DNA from: JAICUY01 sp035708065
Lineage (GTDB): Bacteria > Chloroflexota > Limnocylindria > QHBO01
Length of the DNA stretch: 64,000 nucleotides
Reading direction: 5' to 3'
Assembly: GCA_035708065.1 (NCBI GenBank)
Contig: DASSTC010000049.1
Span: 7,613 to 71,612 of the forward strand
Shown: positions 1-7,424 of the stretch, piece after piece
How positions within the stretch are numbered: the stretch's first letter is position 1
Layout of the letters: each line of letters opens with the position of its first letter
The notes under the pieces: generated by a model
Seen by the model: the letters and a program-made list of their open reading frames with translations, nothing else
The model's database searches: none
Told to the model about the DNA's origin: nothing
Program-made: the position numbers and the translations under genes

Positions 1-1011
1 CCGCCCGGCACCGTGGTCCGCACCTCGCCCGACGGCGAGTGGCTGGGCGAGCTGCTGGAGCCGGGGGATAGGCTGGTGGTCGCACGCGGCGGCCGCGGCG
101 GCCGCGGAAACGTCCATTTCGCCAGCTCCACCCACCAGGCGCCGAAGCACGCCGAGAAGGGCGATCCCGGCGAGGAGCGCTGGATCGATCTCGAGCTGAA
201 GCTCATCGCCGACATCGGGCTGGTCGGGCAGCCGAACGCCGGCAAGTCGACGTTGCTGGCGGCATTGACCGCCGCGACGCCGCGGATCGGCAACTATCCG
301 TTCACCACGACCAGCCCGAACCTCGGCGTGGTGGAGCTCCCCAACGAGCGCATGGCGGTCATCGCCGACGTGCCGGGACTGATCGAGGGCGCGCACGAGG
401 GCCAGGGGCTCGGCCACGAATTCTTGCGGCACGTCGAGCGCACCAGAGTGCTGGTCGGCGTCGTCGACGGCGCGGCGGCGGATCCGATCGCCGAGTGGCA
501 GGTCGTCGCCGACGAGCTGCGGCTGCACGACGCGACGCTTCTCGACCGCCCGATGCCGATCGTTGTCACCAAGCTCGACGTGCCCGCGGTCGCCGAGCGC
601 TGGCCCGGCCTGCGCGCCGGGCTCACCCACGACGGCCAGGTGCCGATCGGCGTGTCGTCGCACGATGGCACGGGCCTCGACGAGCTGCGGCTCGCGCTTG
701 CCGAGGCGCTCACCGATGCCGACGAGCGCGAGCGCGAGGAGGTCGAGCGCGGCGAGCTGCTGGTGCATCGGTTCGATCCGCTCGAGGAGGGCTGGGAGGT
801 CGTCGCCGAAGCCGACGGCCTGCGTGTGCGCGGCCGGCGCGTCGAAGAGGCCGCCAACCGCACGAACTTCGACAACGAGGAGTCGCGCGAGCGCTTCCAG
901 CGACTGCTCGAGCGGCTCGGGATCGAGCCGGAGCTTCGCCGCATGGGAGCCGGGGACGGGATGACCGTGCGGATCGGTCGCGCCGAGCTCGAATGGGGCG
1001 AGGACGAGTGA
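1..1011 (+). CDS. obg: GTPase Obg/CgtA, 5' end missing
   Basis: Ribosome-associated GTPase of the Obg family, acting in late 50S assembly and stress signalling. The reading frame is open from base 1, so the gene starts outside the window. The visible part begins in the end of the glycine-rich Obg fold (GGRGGRGNVHF). The G domain follows, with the P-loop GQPNAGKST, the G3 motif DVPGLIEGA and a G4 motif TKLD in place of the usual NKxD. The C-terminal OCT domain ends in IGRAELEW, which is typical of the family. nadD and rsfS follow on the same strand, a common order in Gram-positive and Chloroflexota genomes. Confidence 0.95.
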   Translation, partial: PPGTVVRTSPDGEWLGELLEPGDRLVVARGGRGGRGNVHFASSTHQAPKHAEKGDPGEERWIDLELKLIADIGLVGQPNAGKSTLLAALTAATPRIGNYPFTTTSPNLGVVELPNERMAVIADVPGLIEGAHEGQGLGHEFLRHVERTRVLVGVVDGAAADPIAEWQVVADELRLHDATLLDRPMPIVVTKLDVPAVAERWPGLRAGLTHDGQVPIGVSSHDGTGLDELRLALAEALTDADEREREEVERGELLVHRFDPLEEGWEVVAEADGLRVRGRRVEEAANRTNFDNEESRERFQRLLERLGIEPELRRMGAGDGMTVRIGRAELEWGEDE

Positions 1012-1106
1012 GCCCCTCGAGCGTGCTGCTGGCGCCGGCGCGGGGGCCGGCCGCGGCCACGCCGCGACGGCACGGAACCACGAAAGCATCGTCGGCACGC
1101 GAGAGC

Positions 1107-1757
1107 GTGGTTGTCGACAGTAGGCGCATCGGTATCCTCGGCGGCACCTTCGACCCTCCGCACGTCGGGCACCTGTGGCTGGCCAGCTTGGCCGCCGACG
1201 CGATGCGGCTCGACCGCGTGCTGTTCATGCCGGCCGCGCAGCCGCCGCACAAGCGCCGCCGCAAGATGAGCAGCGCGACCGATCGGCTGTTGATGACGCG
1301 GGTCGCGATCGGCCACGATCCGCTCTTCGAGCTGTCGGCGATCGAGATGGAGCGGCCCGGGCCGTCGTTCACCATCGACAGCGTCCGTCAGCTGCTGTCC
1401 GACTACGGCGGCGAGGCGCAGCTGTTCCTGGTCATGGCCGCCGACTCGCTCGAGCAGATCGACACCTGGCGCCAGCCGGACGAGCTGCTGGAGCTCATCG
1501 AGTGGATCGTCGGTCCGCGGCCGGGCGCGACGCTGCCGGACCGCGACTTTCTGGCCGCGCGCTTCGGCGCGCGTGCCGAGCGGATCCATCTGCTCGACGG
1601 GCCGTCGCTCGACGTCAGCTCGTCGGAGATCCGCCGGCGGGTGGCGGCCGGTCGGGTCATCCGCTACCTTGTGCCACGTTCGGTCGAGGAGTTGATCGTC
1701 GACCGTGGCCTGTACCGTGCATCGGGCAGCCGGCAACCCACCGCGCAGAGGAGCTGA
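1107..1757 (+). CDS. nadD: nicotinate-nucleotide adenylyltransferase NadD
   Basis: Transfers AMP from ATP to nicotinate mononucleotide, giving deamido-NAD in NAD synthesis. The nucleotidyltransferase signature GGTFDPPHVGHL is about ten residues from the start. The partner motif SSSEIRRR near residue 180 matches the ISSTxIR motif of the family. The total of 216 residues is normal. I chose the GTG at 1107 because it puts the GGTFDPPH motif at the usual distance; no strong ribosome binding site is visible and the frame is open further upstream. It lies between obg and rsfS. Confidence 0.93.
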   Translation: MVVDSRRIGILGGTFDPPHVGHLWLASLAADAMRLDRVLFMPAAQPPHKRRRKMSSATDRLLMTRVAIGHDPLFELSAIEMERPGPSFTIDSVRQLLSDYGGEAQLFLVMAADSLEQIDTWRQPDELLELIEWIVGPRPGATLPDRDFLAARFGARAERIHLLDGPSLDVSSSEIRRRVAAGRVIRYLVPRSVEELIVDRGLYRASGSRQPTAQRS

Positions 1758-1790
1758 ATCATCGAGGACCGGATCGTCGAACGCGAACCG

Positions 1791-2135
1791 ATGGAGCCCG
1801 GCGAGCTTGCGCATCGGATCGTGGATCTCGCCTCGGATAAGAAGGGCGTCGACATCGTCATGCTGCGCACCGCCGAGCTGACGACCATGGCCGACTACTT
1901 CGTGATCTGCTCCGGACGCAGCGATCGCCAGGTCCAGGCACTCGCCGGCGCCATCGTCGACACGCTGCGAGAGGAGGGCGTGCGGCCCATCGGCGTCGAG
2001 GGCCAGTCGTCGTCACGCTGGATCCTGGTCGACTACGGCAGCGTGATCGTGCACGTCTTCGCCCCGGAAGAGCGCGCCTACTACGGGCTCGAGCGCCTGT
2101 GGAGCAACGCCGCGCAGGTCGTCCGCGTGGTCTAG
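1791..2135 (+). CDS. rsfS: ribosomal silencing factor RsfS (Iojap family)
   Basis: A 114-residue protein that in its family binds ribosomal protein L14 and blocks joining of the 30S and 50S subunits in starved cells. The family features are visible in order: an N-terminal helix, the TTMADYFVICSG strand-turn near residue 30, RSDRQVQALA, the GVEGQSSSRWILVDYG core, then VIVHVFAPEERAYY and the final LERLW segment. It ends the obg-nadD-rsfS run. Confidence 0.94.
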   Translation: MEPGELAHRIVDLASDKKGVDIVMLRTAELTTMADYFVICSGRSDRQVQALAGAIVDTLREEGVRPIGVEGQSSSRWILVDYGSVIVHVFAPEERAYYGLERLWSNAAQVVRVV

Positions 2136-2211
2136 TACCGCCCCGGTACTACCCGGTACTGCACCGGTGCTCCTATTGAGGCCGATGCGCGGCGCACCCA
2201 TCCTGCCGGCC

Positions 2212-2532
2212 ATGTCCCGGCACACGCGCGCGCCGCGCCGCACCGATCGTCGCAACGAGTCCTGCCGCTTCTGCGGCGGCGAGCTGCTGGCCAGCGTGTT
2301 CGACACCGTCTTCCGCAGCGAGGGCAATGCGGCGGGCTCGATTGCCGTCGCGGACCAGCCGGAGAGCGGACCGGGCGACGAGCGCCTCTTCTTCGCGATT
2401 CCCGGCGCCCTGTGCGTGCCGTGCCGGCAGCTCTACGTCGACCAGCAGCTCATCGGCATCCTCGGCCTCGGCGACGCCCGCTGCACGTTCGCCATCGAGA
2501 GCGACCGGGTGCTGCGCGCCGGCGCCGTCTGA
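2212..2532 (+). CDS. small zinc-ribbon protein of unknown function
   Basis: I do not recognise the family. The product is about 106 residues from the ATG at 2212; a GTG at 2167 would add 15 residues. It has two CxxC pairs, CRFC near residue 15 and CVPC near residue 70, with a basic N-terminus, so a zinc-ribbon fold is likely. It follows rsfS by 76 bp. That gap holds three roughly 10-bp tandem copies of a sequence containing CCGGT (2141-2171) of unknown meaning. It converges on holA. Confidence 0.6.
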   Translation: MSRHTRAPRRTDRRNESCRFCGGELLASVFDTVFRSEGNAAGSIAVADQPESGPGDERLFFAIPGALCVPCRQLYVDQQLIGILGLGDARCTFAIESDRVLRAGAV

Positions 2533-2548
2533 CCTCCGGGCTTCGTCG

Positions 2549-3577
2549 TCAACCCTTGCGGGCGCCGAGCAGGTGCTCGCCGAGCCAGGCGCTCAGCGCC
2601 GGCGCCGGCTCCATCGCGTTGGACTTGATCGCCAGGTCCGCCTCAAACAGCCCGTCCAGCATCCCCTCCAGCTCCTCGTTCGAGTAACGCTTCGCCGCGT
2701 CGACGAGGCGTTCCGCGACCCGCGCATTGCCGCGCCCGATCCGCTTCGCCATCTCGCTCGCCGGCGTCCTGCGCGCCGCGAGGTCGCGCGCCGCGAGCAG
2801 GTCGGCGACCCGTCCCTCGAGTGAGGCGAGGATGCGCAGTGCCGGCTGGCCCTCGTCGAGCGCTCGCTGCAGGGCACGGGCCGCCGCCGCCGGTTCGCGG
2901 CGGTCGATCGCATTGCTGATGGCGAAGACCGATGCCGGACGCGTGTCGGGCGTCAGTGCCTCCACGTCGGCCGCGCCGATCGCCCGCTCGCCGGCGTAGG
3001 TCGCCAGCTTGCGCAGCTCGCTGTCGGCGACACGGGTCTGCTCGCCGCGCTCGATATCCGACTCCCACACCGCGCCGCCGATCCGTTCGGCGAGCAGCGC
3101 GGCGGCGCGCGGCTCGATCTCGACGCCCATCGCTTTGGCATGCCCGCGGATCCAGCCGCCGAGCTCATTGCGGCGCGGCGCGTTGCGCTCGAGGACCAAT
3201 CCGCCGCGCGCCATCACCGCGTCGCCGAGCCGCTTCAGCAGCGCCGGCGGCCGGCCGACATCGCGCGACGGGCGCTCCTCGACGAGCGCCAGCGCCGCCC
3301 CGTCGGGCAGCTGCTCGACGAGCGCCAGGAGGCGGTCGGTGGCACTCGTCGATCGACCGGCGGCACGCAGCGGCTGGCGCAGCACCGCGAGGTGTGCGCC
3401 GAACATGCCGACGGATGCGGCGGCGACCCCCGCGCGGTCGATGGCCGCCTCGTCCGGCATGCGCTCGGCGACGACCTCCTCGTGGTCGTCGGCGCCAATC
3501 CGCCGGGCGAACGTCGCAACCTCGCCCGCCAGCGCGAAGCTGTCGTCTCCGTGGACCAGCAGGAGCTCGACGCTCAC
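2549..3577 (-). CDS. holA: DNA polymerase III delta subunit HolA
   Basis: Clamp-loader delta subunit, which opens the beta clamp. The 342 residues fit the family. Its N-terminus MSVELLLVHGDDSFAL is the usual start of HolA, followed by the degenerate AAA+ core and the C-terminal collar helices (AAARALQRALDEGQPALRIL and the SNEELEGMLDGLFEADLAIKS region). The last residues SAWLGEHLLG fit the family. Its start overlaps the HD-hydrolase stop by 4 nt. It sits downstream of comEA-comEC, the usual place for holA in many Gram-positives. Confidence 0.92.
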   Translation of the reverse strand: MSVELLLVHGDDSFALAGEVATFARRIGADDHEEVVAERMPDEAAIDRAGVAAASVGMFGAHLAVLRQPLRAAGRSTSATDRLLALVEQLPDGAALALVEERPSRDVGRPPALLKRLGDAVMARGGLVLERNAPRRNELGGWIRGHAKAMGVEIEPRAAALLAERIGGAVWESDIERGEQTRVADSELRKLATYAGERAIGAADVEALTPDTRPASVFAISNAIDRREPAAAARALQRALDEGQPALRILASLEGRVADLLAARDLAARRTPASEMAKRIGRGNARVAERLVDAAKRYSNEELEGMLDGLFEADLAIKSNAMEPAPALSAWLGEHLLGARKG

Positions 3578-4140
3578 CCTTCGGTCTCTCCGGCGTGCCA
3601 GGCGGCAGCCAGCCGCTCGACGACCTCGTCAGTCGAGATCCCGAGCACGTCGCCGAGCTCCTGCTCCAGGGCATGCGCCGGGCGCCGGGCCGAGTTGATC
3701 TCGCCGGCGAATTCGGGGTAGCGGCGCGCCATGTCATCGAGGCGCTCGTCGAGGGTCACGAACTCCTGGGCGACGTGCTTGTCGGCGAGCGAGACGAGCA
3801 CCGACGGCCACCCGATCGGGAAGCGCTCGTCGTCGAGCAGACAGCTCAGCGGGTGCGAGGCGACCGGCACTGCCAGCTCGTCGTAGCCCATCTCGCTCAG
3901 CCAGCGGGCGCCGACGATGCCGTGAGGCTCACCCGAGGCTCGCGTTCGCGGCTTGTCGATGTCGTGGAGCATGGCGGCGACCTCGACGAGGCGCACGTCG
4001 ACCGGGATCCCGGCGTGAAGCACCATCCGCGCGGCCTCCGCCGCGACGCGGCGCACGCCCTCCGAGTGGCGGACGATGCCCTCGGGAAGCTCGTAGCCGG
4101 CAAGGATCTCGCGGGCGTGGTCGAGTCCGGGAACGGCCAT
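3574..4140 (-). CDS. HD-domain phosphohydrolase
   Basis: A predicted metal-dependent phosphohydrolase of 188 residues; the substrate is unknown. The HD signature is complete: His in RHSEGVRRVA near residue 25, the HD pair in AAMLHDIDKPR near residue 60, HG in GEPHGIVGA, and a downstream Asp in SLADKHVA. It overlaps holA by 4 nt and is probably co-expressed with it. The comEC frame runs about 240 nt into this gene in another frame. A TAGCAT hexamer 6 nt before the ATG suggests its own leaderless promoter. Confidence 0.82.
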   Translation of the reverse strand: MAVPGLDHAREILAGYELPEGIVRHSEGVRRVAAEAARMVLHAGIPVDVRLVEVAAMLHDIDKPRTRASGEPHGIVGARWLSEMGYDELAVPVASHPLSCLLDDERFPIGWPSVLVSLADKHVAQEFVTLDERLDDMARRYPEFAGEINSARRPAHALEQELGDVLGISTDEVVERLAAAWHAGETEG

Positions 4141-6635
4141 GGACCGATGCTACCCGCAAGCGGCAGCAGCCGGGCGAGTGCCCGTGCCGGCCGGCTCGGA
4201 TCACGCGCGACCCGGCTGACCACCTCGTACGAGCGGCCGTCGCTTATCACCTCCACGCTGCCCTCCAGGTCCGTGCGCCGCACACGGGTCCCGGCGGCGG
4301 CGAGCGCAACCAGCGTCTCGCGGCTCGGATGGCCGTACTCGTTGTCGACGCCGTCCGAGATGAGCGCGACGACCGGACGCGCACCGGCGAGCATCGGCGG
4401 CGAGGTCGAGGAATGCGAGCCGTGGTGACCGACCTTCAGCACGTCGACCGGTGCGACCAGGCCGCGCTCGGCAAGCCGCGCCTCGACCGGCGCCTCGGCG
4501 TCGCCGGTGAGCAGGGCGCTGAATGCGCCGAACTCCAGGCGGGCGACCACCGACGCATTGTTGATGTCCTCGTCGGGCAGCGGCCCGGTGGCATCGGCCT
4601 GGGTGGGGTACAGGACGAGGATCGACGTCCGAGTGTCGAGCGCGAGGCGCTGCCCTGCGCGTGCCTCGCGCAGCCGTGGCCCGGCGAGCTCGAGGAAGCG
4701 CGCGTACGACGGGTTGCCGAACGCGCGCCCCGAATCGAGCACGACGCCGACACGGTAGCGACGCAGCACCTCGACCAGGCCGGCCACGTGGTCCTGGTGC
4801 GGGTGCGTCAGCAGCACGACATCGATCTGCCGCTGGAAGAACGGCAGTGCCTCGCCCATCCGGCCGAGCGTCAGATCGGGATCTGGTCCGCCGTCGATGA
4901 GCAGCGTCCGACCGGTCGGACCCTCGATCAATATCGCGTCTCCCTGCCCGACGTCGAGCATGGTGAGGTGCAGCCGGCCGTCGGGCAGGGAGGCGAGCGT
5001 CAGTGCGCCGAGCAGCAGCGTGCTGAGCGCGAGCAGGCCTCGCGGGCGAGCGAGCGCGCGCAGCAGCGCGGGCATAGGCCTGGGCTCGCCGGTCGGGGTG
5101 GCGAGTTCGAGTGCCTGGAGCGGATCGGGCACCGCCGTCGAGTGGCGTGAACGCAGCGACACTGTGGCCAGCAGCGGGTACCACAGGAATGCCAGCCAGC
5201 CGGGCGCCGTGAGCGGGACCGATGCGAACGGCACTGCCGCAGCAGCCTTGCCGGCGAGCACCATGAGGTGCAGGTAAAGCCAGGCGCTGCCGCCGGCCAG
5301 CCAGGTGGCCGTATCACCGAGCAGCGGGACGTGGAGCGCGGCGTCGATTGCACCGATCGGCGCGCACACGGCGCAACACAGCATCACCAGCGGGACGAGC
5401 GGCACGACGACCACGTTGGCGAGGGGCGCGACAAGCGACAGGCGTTCGAAGTTCAGCAGGATCACCGGCAGGGTGGTCAGCTGCGCGGCGAGGGTCAGCG
5501 CCACCGGCTCGCGGAGGAACGTCGGCAGCCGCCGCAGCCGCGCCTCGACCGTGGCGCCGAACCAGATCAGTCCGCCCGTCGCCAGCAGCGACAGCTGGAA
5601 GCCAACGTCCCACAGCACCGGTGGCGCGGCGAGCAGCATCACCAGCGCCGCGAGCAGCAGCGCGCCGGCGGCGTGCGCCCGCGAGCCGCCGAGGCGCGCG
5701 ATGAGCATGGCGGCCGCCATCAGCGCCGCCCGCACGACCGACGGGCTGGATCCGGTGAGGACGACGTAGCCGGCGATCGCGCTGACCGTGGCGACCGGCA
5801 CGATCCAGCGTCCGCCGGGGCGCCGGCCGAGCGGACGCAGCGCCGCCGCCACGAGCGCCGCGACGATGGCGATGTTCCAGCCGGAGATCGCCACCACGTG
5901 GGTGAGCCCGGCCGTGGCGAAGGCGTCGCCGATCTCCGGGCTGATGCTGCTGCGCACGCCGAGCAGGATCCCGGCGCCGAGCGCCGCTTCCGGCTCGGGA
6001 ACGGTGCGGTTCAGCCCATCGAGCAGCCAGCGCCGAACCGCGTTCGCGATCTCTGCGCCGGGACCCAGCCGGTGGCCGACCACTGTCGCGTCGTAGGCAC
6101 GCGCAATGGCGCCGATGCCCTGGCGAGCGAGGTAGGCACGATAGGCAAAGCCATCGAAGTCGCGCGGTTCGTCGAGCGCGGCGCGCAGCGCGATCCGGTC
6201 GCCCGCGCTTGCCTCGGTCGATCGCGGCAGCCAGACGAGCACGCGTCCCTTCGCCGGTTGCGGTGCGTTGTCGCGGGTCGCTGCCGTGATCTCGTCGAGG
6301 ATGAGCTGCGCGCGTTCGCCCTTCGGGCGCGGCTCCTCGACGAGCGTGCCGCTCAGTCGCCACTCGGTCGAGCCGACCAGGGAGCCGACGCTTCCCGGGC
6401 CGGTGGGCAGGCCCGCCGCCGCGCCGCGCCACGCGCCCAGCCCGAGGCCCACCGCCAGCGCGGCACACACGACAAGGATTCCGGCGCGGCTGGCACGCGC
6501 CGCGGCCGCCAGGAGCGCGGCGCCGGCCAGCAGGGCCGGCGTGACCGCGGCCGAGAGCAGGCCGGCGTCGGCCAGCAGGATGCCGGTCGCCATGGCGGCG
6601 ACGACGCCCGGCAGCACCAGCGCCGAGGGCACCAC
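3897..6635 (-). CDS. comEC: ComEC/Rec2 DNA-uptake channel
   Basis: Inner-membrane channel that takes single-stranded DNA into the cell during transformation. N-terminal hydrophobic helices and a soluble region (about residues 1-210) precede the Competence domain, with the conserved AISGWNIAIVAAL near residue 250 and many membrane helices. A metallo-beta-lactamase-like domain follows from about residue 555: LDVGQGDAILIEG, the metal site THPHQDHVAG, LLTGDAE and KVGHHGSHSST. The real protein probably ends near residue 830. The frame continues about 80 residues into the HD gene as an Arg/Ser-rich tail. comEA is 23 bp upstream. Confidence 0.92.
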   Translation of the reverse strand: MVPSALVLPGVVAAMATGILLADAGLLSAAVTPALLAGAALLAAAARASRAGILVVCAALAVGLGLGAWRGAAAGLPTGPGSVGSLVGSTEWRLSGTLVEEPRPKGERAQLILDEITAATRDNAPQPAKGRVLVWLPRSTEASAGDRIALRAALDEPRDFDGFAYRAYLARQGIGAIARAYDATVVGHRLGPGAEIANAVRRWLLDGLNRTVPEPEAALGAGILLGVRSSISPEIGDAFATAGLTHVVAISGWNIAIVAALVAAALRPLGRRPGGRWIVPVATVSAIAGYVVLTGSSPSVVRAALMAAAMLIARLGGSRAHAAGALLLAALVMLLAAPPVLWDVGFQLSLLATGGLIWFGATVEARLRRLPTFLREPVALTLAAQLTTLPVILLNFERLSLVAPLANVVVVPLVPLVMLCCAVCAPIGAIDAALHVPLLGDTATWLAGGSAWLYLHLMVLAGKAAAAVPFASVPLTAPGWLAFLWYPLLATVSLRSRHSTAVPDPLQALELATPTGEPRPMPALLRALARPRGLLALSTLLLGALTLASLPDGRLHLTMLDVGQGDAILIEGPTGRTLLIDGGPDPDLTLGRMGEALPFFQRQIDVVLLTHPHQDHVAGLVEVLRRYRVGVVLDSGRAFGNPSYARFLELAGPRLREARAGQRLALDTRTSILVLYPTQADATGPLPDEDINNASVVARLEFGAFSALLTGDAEAPVEARLAERGLVAPVDVLKVGHHGSHSSTSPPMLAGARPVVALISDGVDNEYGHPSRETLVALAAAGTRVRRTDLEGSVEVISDGRSYEVVSRVARDPSRPARALARLLPLAGSIGPWPFPDSTTPARSLPATSFPRASSATRRACAASRRRPRGWCFTPGSRSTCASSRSPPCSTTSTSREREPRVSLTASSAPAG
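4147..4152 (-). promoter_or_regulatory. -10-like hexamer TAGCAT, 6 nt before the HD-hydrolase ATG
   Basis: Reads TAGCAT on the minus strand, followed by six bases and the ATG at 4140. No Shine-Dalgarno sequence fits in between, so transcription would start at or next to the start codon. The same layout occurs at about nine other genes in the window. Confidence 0.45.
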
Positions 6636-6658
6636 GATTATCGCCCTGACGCTCGACC

Positions 6659-7270
6659 TCAGACCGTCACGAGGTCGCGGATCTTGTCCAGCTGGCCGTT
6701 GTTCAGCACCTTGCGCTCGACGAGCTCCTCGAGCGTCGCGAATGGCTGCTCCTGCCGGGCGGCGACGATCTTCTGCACGGTGACCGGACCGATGCCCGGC
6801 AGGGCGTCGAGCTCCTCCGGCGTCGCGGTGTTGAGGTTCACCGGTCCGCCGCTCGTCGCGCCGCCGGCCGCGGCCGAGCCGCCCGAGCGCGGCGCCGCGA
6901 CGCCGACGATCGGCACGTAGATCTGCTGGCCGTCCGTCAGCGGCGCCGCGAGGTTGAGCGCCGCCGCGGCCGCGAGGATGTCAGCGTCCTTCGAGTAGCC
7001 TCCGGCTGCGGCGATCGCGTCGCCGAGGCGGGCCCCGGCCGGCAGCTCGACGATGCCTGGCCGCGCGACGCCGCCCTCGACGTCGAGCAGCAGCATCCCT
7101 CCGGCTGCCGGGCTCGCGCTGACAGCGGCCGAGGGCGCGAACGCGACGCCATCCGACGGCGCCGGCGCTTCCGCAGTCGTCGCCGGAGCGACGAGCAGCC
7201 AGGCGCTGAGCGCCACGGCGATGAGCGCCGCGCCGGCGGCGCCGAAGAGGAGCTGGTCACGTGGCGCCAT
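6659..7270 (-). CDS. comEA: ComEA DNA receptor, SLBB plus helix-hairpin-helix
   Basis: Membrane-anchored double-stranded DNA receptor that feeds DNA to ComEC. There is one N-terminal membrane helix (LLFGAAGAALIAVALSAWLL), then an Ala/Pro-rich spacer. An SLBB domain follows (VEGGVARPGIVELPAGARLG to QIYVPI), and then the helix-hairpin-helix NLNTATPEELDALPGIGP to the end. The ATG at 7270 is preferred because GGAGG lies 4-5 nt upstream. The promoter region behind it (7271-7424) holds TTACC repeats with an 11-bp step. Confidence 0.92.
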   Translation of the reverse strand: MAPRDQLLFGAAGAALIAVALSAWLLVAPATTAEAPAPSDGVAFAPSAAVSASPAAGGMLLLDVEGGVARPGIVELPAGARLGDAIAAAGGYSKDADILAAAAALNLAAPLTDGQQIYVPIVGVAAPRSGGSAAAGGATSGGPVNLNTATPEELDALPGIGPVTVQKIVAARQEQPFATLEELVERKVLNNGQLDKIRDLVTV

Positions 7271-7382
7271 GGAGCCTCCGCTCGGGAGGCGAGCGCGGGA
7301 CGTGGATCTGCGTCCGGAGCCCGGCGTCCGGGCACTCGACGCCCGGCTCCGGAAGCAGGGCGGCACCATACCGCACCGCCCA

Positions 7383-7398
7383 TTACCGCACGCTTACC
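7383..7398. promoter_or_regulatory. TTACC-N6-TTACC direct repeat upstream of comEA
   Basis: Two TTACC pentamers start at 7383 and 7394, an 11-bp step (one helical turn), in the 155-bp gap between comEA and leuS and about 115-130 bp upstream of the comEA ATG. An imperfect third copy (ATACC) lies 15 bp to the left. Such steps are typical of OmpR/PhoB-type response-regulator sites, but the cognate regulator is unknown. The same pattern occurs at 44527-44553 and 30775-30801. Confidence 0.4.
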
Positions 7399-7424
7399 AG
7401 CGGCTCAACGCCGCCGATGGGACG

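Noticed and set aside
2141..2171. CCGGTACT tandem repeats as an iteron origin
   Set aside because: Only three short units, with no DnaA boxes or replication gene nearby.
5268..6920. 550-codon frame antisense to comEC and comEA
   Set aside because: Low-complexity Arg/Gln/Ala product, shadow of comEC.
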